Source: Candidula unifasciata
Lineage: Eukaryota; Mollusca; Gastropoda; Stylommatophora; Geomitridae
Assembly: GCA_905116865.2 (NCBI GenBank)
Contig: CAJHNH020000813.1
Span: 547,001 to 611,000, forward strand
Direction of reading: 5' to 3'
Length of the DNA: 64,000 bases
Both the position numbers and the translations under genes were made by a program. Under the pieces are notes generated by a model. The model made no database searches, was not told where the DNA came from, and worked only from the letters and a program-made list of their open reading frames with translations. This document shows positions 1-13,000 of this stretch, piece by piece (the first letter of the stretch is position 1; the number at the start of each line of letters is the position of its first letter).

Positions 1-105
1 TGTTGGCCAAACTACTGTTTAGGTAATGTTGGCCAAACTACTGTTTAGGTAATGCTGGCCAAACTACTGCTGGAGCAACGTTGGAAGAAACTATTGCTTG
101 GGCAA
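1..105. repeat. 26-bp tandem repeat, about four copies
   Basis: Two identical units (TGTTGGCCAAACTACTG...) are followed by two diverged ones. The array may continue left of the window. It sits in CCM2 intron 9. Confidence 0.85.
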
Positions 106-239
106 TGTTAGTTACTTGCTGTTTCAATTGTGTTGTAGCCATTTTGTATGACAGTATCTCCAGTAACGTGTTAATGCTAGTGTAAATGGAGTGTTTTTTT
201 TTAAGGCATAGTTCTGTCTTTACCTATGATAGTATTATA

Positions 240-510
240 TTTGCTATAGTAAGGCGTGGGAACCATCATAGTCAGACACTTGCATGAAGATCAGAAAGTC
301 TTTGGTTCAAGTCCTGACGGAGCCTGACTTTTTATTTCAAACATGACCTTAGCTCCCAGGTCGACCCATCCTCAAATAGGTAGTAAAGGTGACCAGTGCG
401 ATATCGACCACAACACCCAGTGAACACTGACTGGTCTATAAAATATAGGTCAAGCCCTATATGCCCAATACACCTGAAGGTGTAGAAAAGGGTCCTTCAC
501 TTACTTTACT
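240..510 (+). repeat. tRNA-derived SINE, family 3
   Basis: It has an internal B-box-like GGTTCAAGTCC, a body around ACCACAACACCCAGTGAA, and ends near AAAAGGGTCCTT. The same body recurs at 1800, 8090, 13335, 39295 and 62885. Confidence 0.6.
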
Positions 511-620
511 TATAGGGAGGGCATAGGAATCCCAGCCTTTCTATAGCACAAAGACCAGGCAGTGCTGCAGAGACCATTTATTGCCTATGCAGCATGAGCC
601 AACTTCATGAGTGCGTGTAA

Positions 621-674
621 GCTCTCTCTCTCTCTCTCTCTCATGCACGCACGCATGCACACACACACACACAC
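621..674. repeat. (CT)n-(CA)n microsatellite
   Basis: A run of TC dinucleotides is followed by CATGCACGCACGCATG and then CA repeats. Confidence 0.9.
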
Positions 675-814
675 GTACCTTTCTTTAGTGCATGCTATGT
701 AGGCTTGATTATTATATCTGTCCATATACTGTATCACAACTGATACATATGAGTAGAACAGACAGAAGATTGTATAGATGGATGTGTGGAGAGAAAAAAA
801 GGGTGGTGTATAGA

Positions 815-870
815 GATAGAGTGAGTGAGAGAGAGAGGGAGGGAGAGATAAAGAAAGAGAGAGAGAAACT
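815..870. repeat. (GA)n microsatellite beside CCM2 exon 9 donor
   Basis: GAGAGAGAGAGGGAGGGAGAG and similar, ending about 20 bases before the exon. On the gene strand it is CT-rich. Confidence 0.85.
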
Positions 871-890
871 ATTTTAAAAAGGGCATTTAC

Positions 891-1002
891 CTTAGCCATG
901 TAATCCTCCAGTAACTCCTTGCCTGTTCCTATGTCACTGGAGCTGTTCCTGGCACTGTCTGAGCCGCTAGGAACCCGAAAGTTATGTACTGAGGCAGACT
1001 GA
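891..1002 (-). CDS. CCM2: CCM2 coding exon 9 (start of harmonin-homology domain)
   Basis: 112 bases, phase 2 to phase 0, from QSASVHNFRVPSGSDSARNS to GKELLEDYMAK. Acceptor TTGCCCACAG and donor GTAAAT. A CT microsatellite starts about 20 bases into the next intron and a poly-G tract lies about 60 bases upstream of the acceptor. Confidence 0.88.
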
Positions 1003-4000
1003 CTGTGGGCAAGAGAAATTAAGTACATCAACTGTTGCAGGAACACACTCTTCATTTTTTTTTGGGGGGGGGGGGGGGGGGTTAAACCCCTGACCCTAAG
1101 TAAGTTAGCTGTGTATCCTTCCCAGCATGTTAAAAATCAATCCTAACCGTTCTTGAATTTTTGTGGTTTTACTAGGTAATTTTACATTCAGTAATTTGTC
1201 CCTGCTTTCTGCAAGCTTGGTGCTCCATACAGTATTATAATCAATGCTGGCAAGGAACCAACAGTCTGCATACACATCAGTCGGATCTGTAAAATGGGTG
1301 AAGCCGCAACATTCAGGTTCTGGAACCAGACTAAACTCCACAGGTGGACGAAGGCCCAGAACTTTCCGCCAGAGTTTACAGCCCTGAAGAAGAAGAAGAT
1401 AATCGATGTAAAGCAGTCTACTACCAAATCACCTGCAGCTGAAGCCAACCAGACATTTTGGAATTAAAAACTGTATTCCCAACCCCATAGCCTCATACAC
1501 TGTCATTAATGTACTTGATCATTATCTTGTCTATCACTATATATGTTAATCTTTATGTTGTCTGTCACTGCGATGTGCATGGCTCGATGGTACCCACTAT
1601 GATAATGTGGCTCCAGGCAATGGAAATATTTTACATATCAGACTTACAAAAGAAATGAAAACTGACAGCACATCTGCTATATGATTCATAAAAAAGTAAA
1701 GCACCCTTTCATGAAAACTGACAGCACATCTGCTATATGATTCATAAAAAAGTAAAGCACCCTTTCATGAAAACTGATTGCACATCTGCTATATGATACA
1801 TAAATAAGCAGTGGACCCTTTTCATGCCTTTGGAAAATGGGGCAAATAGTCTAGACCTGTATTTTTAAAGACTGAATGGCACTCAGAGGGTGATGTGATC
1901 AGCATCATGATGGCCGCCTTTACTTTCCAGTATATTACCCAAGTATCCATTTTAGGCTGGTTCAATGTGGAAGTCGAGGTATATTTTGAAGAAAAAAATT
2001 CGGCTCAATGCAGATTTGAAACCCGACCTTTAGGCCTGCAGACGAGCATCTAGCCATTATGTTATCGCGTCTCCCCTATATGATAAATACTGACTGAATT
2101 TTCTACAGCAACATATCTTTCTATCCAAAACATAGGGAATATATAAATATAAAAACTGAACAGGACAAATATAAACTAGATGACTGTTAATAATCAAGAG
2201 CAAATACATTGTAAGAAATGACAACAAAATGTAACACATAACAAACACTTACAAGGAGATCATGTCTTTAATCTCCTGTCTGTGGACAAGTGTAGATGCT
2301 GAAATTAAACAGAAATGCATAAAATGTTGGCATTAAACAAATAAACAGCCATATGTCATAACATCATTTGAGAAACCAGTACCAATTATATAAATTAATC
2401 CTAAACTAACTTTTTGGGCAGGCTTAGTTAATAATGTTGTGTAACACAGTAGCTAGATGCTTGCATGCTGACCAAGTGATCACAGGTTCTTCTTCTTCTG
2501 CCTTTTTCCTAAGAAGGGTGGTTGGCACACTGTGTTGCAGTTTACAGCTAGACTATGATATCTGCGGCTTTCGACATCTGATTTCAGCAAATCCCTAATT
2601 TATCACCACTTATGATATGCTTGTTACTTGCCAATCTTGTTACTTGGTCAAACCATTTGATTTGTTGTCTACCTATAAAGTTCAGTATTAGTTCTGTGCC
2701 GACTCTCCTCCTGATATCATCGTTTCTAAGTCGATCTTTTCTTGTTACATCTAGCATAGTAAGTAAACATGTCATTTCTGTCGTGAGTATTTTCCTTCTG
2801 TCCAGGTTTGACACTGAGAGCATAGCGTTGGTAAGAATACTGTGTTGTACAGTGTTCTTTTTCACATACTTGCATTTCAAAATTGATGCCATTTGGCCTA
2901 AATCTTGATAGGCTTTATCGCATCTTTGCTGGATTTCTTTATTAATTCTTCTGTCTTTCTTATCTGTTGCTCTATAATGAATTGTAAAACTGGGTACAGT
3001 ACTAGTCTTCTTCTAATCTATCCACTTTGAATTTTATCTCTTCTTGTTACTCTTCTGTGACATCTCATCTTCATTACTATGGTTTTGTGATCTTCAAGTT
3101 GCTCAAAGATTTGTTATTAGTAGACTCATTTTGGTAGATAAAGGTATCATTTTTTAGAATCTTTTTCTGAATCTTAAAAAAAAAAAAAAAAATAATGTCC
3201 ACAATGAAAACAGAACCCAAACCACACACTAAAATTGACTATAATGACATTGAATAACAAATTTGAAATATTTTGGCTCATTAATGAAGAACAATGGTGA
3301 CTGTATAGAAGAAGCCAGGAAAAGATTTGCTTTAGCAATGCAGAGGCTATCCAGCAGGAAGAACCTTTTGGCACAACATTTGCAAACAAGTTTTAAAAAA
3401 AAATTATTTCTGAGACCATGCATCTTTTCCCTGGCAACTTATACAGGTGAGTCATGGACTCACACTCAGTCTTTGAAGAAAAATACTGGAGCTTTTGAAC
3501 TGTAATGCTACAGAACAATTCTTAGAATACCTTGAACCAAGAAGAAGCAAACTGCTGACATCCTGCATGATCTGAACATCAAGGAGAATTGGCTCATAAA
3601 GAGCATCCTGTCCCAAAAGCTAAGGCATTTTTGGCCATGACAAGCACCATGGTGGTCTAGAGAGTAGGGTGATTGGGAGTGTAGTTTCTGGAAAATGATA
3701 CAGAGACAATCCTCCGTGGATACAGGACATGGAAGATGCACTGGCTATGACAGCACACAGGGCTGGAGAAAGAGAGACTTTCATGCATGCCATGAAGACA
3801 ACAATGTTCTGCAAAGGATATAAAAGTTAGTTGCGTATCCTTTACAGGACGTTGCAGAACCAACCCCAGCATGTTTTGGCTGTTGTGGTTTTTCTAGGCA
3901 CGTTTACGTCCAGTAGTTTGCCACTGCTTTCTGGACGGTCGTCTTCTCGATACCACTGTTGAAACCAACGCAAGGCCCGCAGCTGGGATTGAACCCAGCA

Positions 4001-7000
4001 CCCCGGCATTATGAAGCAGGTTTGCAATGCCTAAGCCACAGAAGCCAACATGAAATGGTATACAGTATCTTTTTAGCCATCATGTTTTAGCCCCACTGTA
4101 ATAAGAGACACTTTATAGTGAGTCTTCTTAAAGTCTTAAGGACATACTGACTGACTAACTTACCGATCTGTGTGTCAAGACTTTTGCCGAGTTATTCTTG
4201 CTTGGTCTTTCACTCAACATCTTCTGGAGACTTGCGCTTCTTCTTCTCTTTTGTGATCACCAGCAGCAAACTCCAGCGGAAAGTCCTAGTTGTCCGTCCA
4301 CTTTTAGACTATGGTCTTGTTTTAGGATTTCAGTTTTGCCTGCACATCCACTTTACAGATGTGGCTTATTTGTGTACAGACTGTTAGTTTGTCGCCTCTT
4401 GGGCATACGCATGCTGACTCCAAAGGAAATGCTCGCTAGCTCAGTTGGTTAAACCTGACTGTGCGGCGACCAGGTGACGAACTCCTTGTGGTCAAAGTTC
4501 ACGCCCGGGAGTAGGCAGAAAAGCCACATTTCACCCAGATTTACGGTATCTATGATGGAATCAAGACAGAAGGGTTGCGGTATCCATAGTACCGAGCCAA
4601 AGGGTTAGCAACTCATGATTTCTTGATATTTAAAAATAAAAATCCCTGCCAACTACATTGTATTAATGATCTTTCTATGCTGGGGCCTAAGCCACTGGCC
4701 CGTGACAATCCCTGTTTTCAACATGAGTAGACTTAGTCGAATAGCCCTGCAGTAAACCATAAACTACTTCATGTGCTATTTAAGGTTATTATATGTCTAT
4801 CTTAGCAACCAACCTGTTCCAATGGACGTTGTACTAGAATGTTCTGTGGGACTAATAAGCCTCTCTATGGAGTTCACAGTTGCTTCTGTGTACACCAAGG
4901 TAAAGCACTGGTTCATCAAGGCACATATTTCTTCAGCAGCAGGCTAATTGATAAGAAATGTAAAATGTGAAAACATCACACTTAACAAATCTGCATATAT
5001 CTGAAAGCTATATAAAACTGACAAAGGCATCTGACTGACTCTCACCTGTACAGAAAAGTAGGCTACACCAAAGTAATACTAGGGGTAGCTGTTGGGTATC
5101 ACCCTTTAAATGTTTTCATTGGTTGAAAAAAGGTACCAGAAGTTTGTTCCCGTTAGATTGGCATAAAAAATATGAATCTTTGAGTCACAGGGTGTCATAT
5201 TTCCAGGCAGTAGTCTGATAGAGGTAATACAGAGGGGAAAACAACAAGGCAGCTCAAATTGTTTTCCTCCATTTACACAAGATTCTTCTTCCTCTGTTCC
5301 TGTCCTCTTTTGGTTTATGCCTTTTGTAGTTTGGCATTACAAAGTGTTCTCTCTAAATGGGCAAACAATTTCATTTGCTGTCTATGTAATTTAGTACTGG
5401 ATCTATGCTGCCTTTATCTCTTAGTTTTAACTCTTCTAGTCACTCTCATACATTTTTAGACATTTCATTTCTACAGCAACTAACTGTCATTTCTGCACTG
5501 TTGTGAGACAAATAAAACAGAAATTGTGTATATTTTAATTTTAAAAAAGAGAAGAAGGTCTGGAGAAGATAATCCTGGATGGAGACAATCAGGAGATGCA
5601 GACGAAGACCACAAGGAAGGGGGATTCAAGATGTAATGACTTATACCATAGAGCAACACAGACAGGACCTCTGACATGATAGAGACAGATTTTGAAAGAC
5701 AGTCAAGAAGAAAACTGTTCTGTACAGAAGAAGACAATAAACTGTCGGGGAAAGCTTCAGGCACTTGAATATTTCTTTTCCTTCTGTGTTTGCCATTAAA
5801 AGAGCTGTTGGCATATTGTGTTGTAGTTTACTGCTAGGCTGTTACATCTGTGCCCATCAAATCTAATTTCAGTAAATCTTCATTTAGTTCATTTTTACAA
5901 CATGCTTGTTAAGAAGCAGTGGGTCTATTCTTTATTCCCCCCCCGCCCCCCACAAAAAAGTAGGGCCCCCAGAAACCCACAAGAGCAAGTAAGATAAACA
6001 GACTGGCTTTACTAACACTTAAAGATGCAGACAGAAGAAGCAGAGCTAGGAGGCAACATCAAATCAAAAGCTAGTTATCAAAGGGATCAAATTGCCACCT
6101 CCAAAATGATGACAGTGCCTTGCCGCTGCAACAAATGTACTTTGTCACATAATCAACTAGACACCCCCCCCCCCCCCCCCCTGCATTGCTAGCCAGGTCT
6201 ATCATACGGCTAAACCTACATTTGTCCTGCTGTTTCAAAGGGTTCTCCAGTGAACTATTTCTGTATATAATGTTTATACTACACATGATAACAGTGAAGA
6301 ATCAATCACAAAAATTGTGAAGAAAGACAGGTGAAGGAAGAGGCTGAAGATTTTATTCCTGAATTATTTTGAGCATACCCTTATTTATTTTTATTATTCT
6401 GTTAAATCTTATTCTTTTCTTTCTCTAGTTACTACAAAAAAAGTGTTGAGGAAAAAAAAGGGGGGAGAGGGGTGTAATTATCTTCTGTATGCTCTTTCTA
6501 ATGCATTTTAAAGGCCGGTCTTCATTTTTAAAAGGTTTCGCTCATGCTGTCATGTTATGTTACCTTCTGGTCTGTGCTTACTATATTGTATGTCTGGTTG
6601 TAGTTCGAGTCCTATTAGTCATTTTAAAATGAATTTGGAAGCATTATTTTGTCAAGCTTGTGGTGCAGTACATCTGATTTCGACCAAGAATTTTTGAAGA
6701 GGTTTGCTTTCCCTAGCCACTGAGTGTCCCCAGTCTACCGGCAAGGCAGCAGGGTCATGCCTGACTGTGGTTTCTAACCTCTGGCATGTTAAAAAGCTTC
6801 CATTAGCATAGCTCTTGGTGTCATCCAAACTCACAAACCATTCTGTCACATCACAACAAAGAGGCAAAGCTCTTGGTGTCATCCACACTCACAAACCATT
6901 CTGTCACATCACATCAAAGAGGCAAAGCTCTTGGTGTCATCCAAACTCACAAACCATTCTGTCACATCACATCAAAGAGGCAAAGCTCTTGGTGTCATCC

Positions 7001-10000
7001 AAACTCATAAACCATTCTGTCACATCAAAGAGGCAAAGCTCTTGGTGTCATCCAAACTCACAAACCATTCTGTCACATCACATCAAAGAGGCAAAGCTCT
7101 TGGTGTCATCCAAACTCATAAACCATTCTGTCACATCACATTAAAGAGGCAAAGCTCTTGGTGTCATCCACACTCACAAACCATTCTGTCACATCACATC
7201 AAAGAGGCAAAGCTCTTGGTGTCATCCACACTCATAAACCATTCTGTCACATCACATCAAAGAAGCAAAGCTCTTGGTGTCATCCACACTCACAAACCAT
7301 TCTGTCACATCAAAGAGGCAAAGCTCTTGGTGTCATCCACACTCACAAACCATTCTGTCACATCAAAGAGGCAAAGCTCTTGGTGTCATCCACACTCATA
7401 AACCATTCTGTCACATCACATCAAAGAAGCAAAGCTCTTGGTGTCATCCACACTCACAAACCATTCTGTCACATCAAAGAGGCAAATTTTCTTCTAATTT
7501 CTTCATTTTTAATTAAACCTCTTCTTGTTACCTCTTCTAAGACACCACATCCTGTTTTATGAATAATCTAAATGATTTATTAGTTTATTACTGAATGCTT
7601 CATTATTTTATTACTATACACGTGTTTACAAGAAATTACATCAAATGCATTTACCTTATTTTCACAGAACAGAAGTGCTAGTTTACAAGATTCTTGGTTA
7701 CCTGAGGAAAAAATTTTGCTTGTTTAAATTTTCTTTTTTTTGTGTGTTTTAACAAAAATTTATATAAACAGCCTACTTCTACCAAGAATTTAAACTTCAA
7801 ATTTACACATCAATTTAAAATCTGCATTAATCACCGTTCTCCTTCTTTCAGCCATGTAGCATTGGTATCATGCTTGTCCAAAGCGTTCTGTTTCATTTAC
7901 TGTCAATCACTTTTGATACATGTGTTTCTATGCCATGATGCTGAAATGTTATACACTTAATCCCTCCATTTCACATTGTATTTATCTATTGTGTTCTTAT
8001 CAGCAACTTCTACAGCAGCTTACTGTCCATGACTTTTTCACCTTCATCAAGATTTTAAACTATATAGTCAAGATCCCTTTTCACACCTTAAGGATCATCG
8101 GGCATATGGGGCATTTATATTTTTACAGACCAATTGGCACTAGGTGGGTAATGTGGTCAGCATTACGCTGGCCGTCTATACTTCCCCAGAACATACATCC
8201 TGGTACCCATTTTAGGCTGGGTCCACCTGTGACGCCCCATACCATGATAAAAGTCAGCCGTGGGTTTCGATCGCGGTACGCTGAAATTACGAGTCAGACT
8301 CGCAATACCTAAGCAAGATAAACTATGTAGCTTCTAAGAACTCTCTTTCTAGTTCAACAAGAAACACAGACTGCACAGAATACGCTTCATTCTAATAAAT
8401 GCTGCTTTTGCACATAAACAAATACAGAATACCTTAATAAAGCTGCAAATATTTTGTAAGAAAAGTTTAATATAGAAATAAAATTTTTTTACCTTCTTTA
8501 CATCATGTGCTATACGTGCGTAACTCAGATCATTAAAAAAAAAACAAGGAAATATAACTATAAAACAACCGCGTCCGCATGTGGGATGAGTTTTTTGTTA
8601 CTCTGAAGCCTGGTTGTTGCAGGGTGCTTTAATATAACCTAAAAGAGTTTCTGGGTGATCACCACCTGCATGGTGGGACTTTGTGTCACTGGGTGTTTAT
8701 CGCTTAGTGTGATTTCTTAGTGGGGTAAAAAGTCAGTCATACAAGGAAATGTAACACTAACATCAGCCTCAGGGAGACGTACTCCCAATTTAAAGGAAAC
8801 ACCATTAATTAGTTTTCTTTTAGGACATTCTTGTTGGGGGGAAGGGTTAAAATTAGGGCTGTACCGAATAGTGATTTTCACTATTCGGCCGAATACGAAT
8901 AGCTGGACCAACTATTCGGCCGAATATGAATACGAATACAAATAGTGAATCAGCATCATCATGTGCTTTGCCGGCTGGCAGGGGCGATTATGCCTCGCCA
9001 CAATCTGCGATCTCCTGCAGCACGTATAGTTCGTGTGCTGACACACCTCCATGAAAAACCTTCGTTCCATGTTGTCAGCATTAGGCCAGCTTTTTGTCTC
9101 ACTGAAAGTATTTCCAGCTGTACTAAACAGGAAAATACGACAAATACAGAGAGTCAAAATGAAAACCCGCAAGGCGAAACATCAAAAACAAAAATAACGC
9201 CGACGGAGAAAACAATGCCGTCCTTACAAGTCGCCAAGCCCCCCGCGAACTCACGAAACCAGACGCCGGGCGGCCAACGCCAGAAGATCAAACAACAAAG
9301 ACAATGAAGAAACCGAACGTCGATCAAAACATTCAGCCGCTGCCGTTTCCACGAGACGACGAAAGAACAGATACGACCCCCATAAATGATGACGAACTCC
9401 CGTTACTTCAAAGAATCAATGAAGAGGACACTCCACTCAAAGAAATCAAGCAGACAACACTACTTGCAACACATGCAAGATGGAAATAAAGGGGCACTTG
9501 GTACGCTCGTAGGTGGTGCACAAAGATAACGCTTCACAGTATAAACCAAGGTGGGAAGTCTTGATGTTTTTTTTCCACCAGTCCAGAAACGGTTGTGAGG
9601 TAACCACTATTCATGTTCGGCCGAATACCGAATAGTTATTGGGTCCACTATTAGGCCCCGAAGCGAATACGAAGCGAATTTTCGGTACAGCCCTAGTTAA
9701 AATGGGTCCATTTTTTCCCACCTCCCCCTACAAAGGAGATCCTGGAACCCACACTGGAAAAAATATCAAAATATACTTTACAGTCAATGTCAGTGAAAAT
9801 CTGTAATCAAAACATCTTACCATATTTTATGGCCAGTATGTGTTGCTGATCATCCTTAATGTAACAAATGGCTGCTATTTCATGAACAGGGATCCTCAAT
9901 AGAAGTTCCTGTAGTAATATAAGATACTCATAAGTCACTGTGTAAATAGTCACTAACTTCCCTCTCTCATCTAAGAGATACTCATGTCACTGTGTAAGTA

Positions 10001-13000
10001 GTCACTAACTTCCCTCTCTCATCTAAGAGATATTCATGTCACTGCGTAAGTAGTCACAAACATCCCTCTCTCATCTAAAAGATACTCATGTCACTGCGTA
10101 AGTAGTCACATCTTCCCTCTCTCATCTAAGAGATACTCATGTCACTGTGTAAGTAGTCAAAAACTTCCCTCTCTCATCTAAGAGATACTCATGTCACTGT
10201 GTAAGTAGTCACAAACTTCCCTCTCTCATCTAAGAGATACTCATGTCACTGTGTAAGTAATCACGAACTTATCTTTCTCATCTAAGAGATACTCATGTCA
10301 CTGCGTAAGTAGTCTCTAACTTCCCTCTCTCATCTAAGAGATACTCATGTCCCTGTGTAAGTAATCATGAACTTCCCTCTCTCATCTAAGAGATACTCAT
10401 GTCACTGTGTAAGTAGTCACAAACTTCCCTCTCTCATCTAAGAGATACTCATGTCACTGCGTAAGTAGTCACAAACTTCCCTCTCTCATCTAAGAGATAC
10501 TCATGTCACTGTATAAGTAGTCACAAACTTCCCTGTCTCATCTAAGAGATACTCATAAGTCACTGTGTAAGTAGTCACAAACTTCCCTCTCTCATCTAAG
10601 AGGTACTCATAAGTCACTGTGTAAGTAGTCACAAACTTCCCTCTCTCATCTAAGAGATACTCATGTCACTGCATAAGTAGTCACAAACTTCCCTCTCTCA
10701 TCTAAGAGATACTCATGTCACTGCGTAAGTAGTCACAAACTTCCCTCACTCATCTAAGAGATAATCATAAGTCACTATGTAAGTAGTCACAAACTTCCCT
10801 CTCTCATCTAAGAGATACTCATGTCACTGTGTAAGTAATCATGAACTTCCCTCTCTCATCTAAGAGATACTCATGTCACTTTGTAAGCAGTCACAAACTT
10901 CCCTCTCTCATCTAAGAGATACTTATGTCACTGTGTAAGTAGTCACTAACTTCCCTCTCTCATCTAAGAGATACTCATGTCACTGTGAAAGTAGTCACAA
11001 ACTTCCCTCTCTCATCTAAGAGATACTCATGTCACTGTGTTAGTAGTCACAAACTTCCCTCTCTCATCTAAGAGATACTCATGTCACGGTGTAAGTAGTC
11101 ACAAACTTCCCTCTCTCATCTAATATATACTCATAAGTCACTGTGTAAGTAGTCACAAACTTCCCTCTCTCATCTAAGAGATACTCATGTCACTGTGTAA
11201 GTAGTCACTAACTTCCTTCTCTCATCCAAGAGATACTCATGTCACTGTGTAAGTAGTCACAAACTTCCCTCTCTCATCTAAGAGATACTCATGTCACTGT
11301 GTAAGTAGTCACAAACTTCCCTCTCTCATCTAAGAGATACTCATGTCACTGTGTAAGTAGTCACAAACTTCCCTCTCTCATCTAAGAGATACTCATAAGT
11401 CACTGTGTAAGTAGTCACAAACTTCCCTCTCTCATCTAAGAGATACTCATAAGTCACTGTGTAAGTAGTCACAAACTTCCCTCTCTCATCTAAGAGATAC
11501 TCATGTCACTGCGTAAGTAGTCACAAACTTCCCTCACTCATCTAAGAGATACTCATAAGTCACTATGTAAGTAGTCACAAACTTTCCTCTCTCATCTAAG
11601 AGATACTCATGTCAGTGTAAGTAATCATGAACTTCCCTCTCTCATCTAAGAGATACTCATGTCACTTTGTAAGTAGTCACAAACTTCCCTCTCTCATCTA
11701 AGAGATACTTATGTCACTGTGTAAGTAGTCACTAACTTCCCTCTCTCATCTAAGAGACACTCATGTCACTGTGAAAGTAGTCACAAACTTCCCTCTCTCA
11801 TCTAAGAGATACTCATGTCACTGTGTAAGTAGTCACTAACTTCCCTCTCTCATCTAAGAGATACTCATGTCACTGCGTAAGTAGTCACAAACTTCCCTCT
11901 CTCATCTAAGAGATACTCATAAGTCACTATGTAAGTAGTCACAAACTTCCCTCTCTCATCTAAGAGATACTCATGTCACTGTGTAAGTAGTCACAAACTT
12001 CCCTCTCTCATCTAAGAGATACTCATGTCACTGTGTAAGTAGTCACAAACTTCCCTCTCTCATCTAAGAGATACTCATGTCACTGTGTAAGTAGTCACTA
12101 ACTTCCCTCTCTCATCTAAGAGATACTCATGTCACTGTGAAAGTAGTTACAAACTTCCCTCTCTCATCTAAGAGATACTCATGTCACTGTGTAAGTAGTC
12201 ACTAACTTCCCTCTCTCATCTAAGAGATACTCATGTCACTGCGTAAGTAGTCACAAACTTCCCTCTCTCATCTAAGAGATACTCATAAGTCACTATGTAA
12301 GTAGTCACAAACTTCCCTCTCTCATCTAAGAGATACTCATGTCACTGTGTAAGTAGTCACAAACTTCCCTCTCTCATCTAAGAGATACTCATGTCACTGT
12401 GTAAGTAGTCACAAACTTCCCTCTCTCATCTAAGAGATACTCATGTCACTGTGTAAGTAGTCACAAACTTCCCTCTCTCATCTAAGAGATACTCATGTCA
12501 CTGTGTAAGTAGTCACTAACTTCCTCTCTCATCTAAGAGATACTCATGTCACTGTGTAAGTAGTCACAAACTTCCTCTCTCATCTAAGAGATACTCATGT
12601 CACTGTGTAAGTAGTCACAAACTTCCCTCTCTCATCTAAGAGATACTCATGTCACTGTGTAAGTAGTCACAAACTTCCCTCTCTCATCTAAGAGATACTC
12701 ATGTCACTGTGTAAGTAGTCACAAACTTCCCTCTCTCATCTAAGAGATACTCATGTCACTGTGTAAGTAGTCACAAACTTCCCTCTCTCATCTAAGAGAT
12801 ACTCATAAGTCACTATGTAAGTAGTCACAAACTTCCCACTCTCATCTAAGAGATACTCATGTCACTGCGTAAGTAGTCACAAACTTCCCACTCTCATCTA
12901 AGAGATACTCATGTCACTGTGTAAGTAGTCACAAACTTCCCTCTCATCTATCTTTTCCACCTTCAACTTAAGCACACACATGCATACAAAATCTGGAGCT

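Larger units (their letters stand above)
8690..9770 (-). repeat. AAG-tailed poly-C SINE split by a hAT insertion
   Basis: CAGCCTCAGGGAGACGTACTCC and ATTAATTAGTTTTC lie left of the hAT element, and AATGGGTCC and GATCCTGGAACCCACACTGG lie right of it. The SINE was the target. Confidence 0.6.

Noticed and set aside
585..1055. 156-codon minus ORF
   Set aside because: Only 891-1002 is an exon; the rest reads through a CT/CA microsatellite and a poly-C tract.
4432..4520. Functional tRNA gene
   Set aside because: It has A- and B-box-like motifs but no convincing cloverleaf; it is read as a SINE head.
6815..7562. ORFs of 109-156 codons in a repeated frame
   Set aside because: They are produced by a stop-free tandem unit; the frame shifts with each 58-bp unit, and there is no start context, splice or homology support.
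8485..8530. Extra CCM2 exon reading SYARIAHDVKK
   Set aside because: Exons 5 and 6 already join in phase to give a continuous PTB strand (LAIKYGNQESCKL), leaving no place for it.
9918..12955. CRISPR-like array of direct repeats
   Set aside because: Units are contiguous with no unique spacers, and this is a eukaryotic intron.
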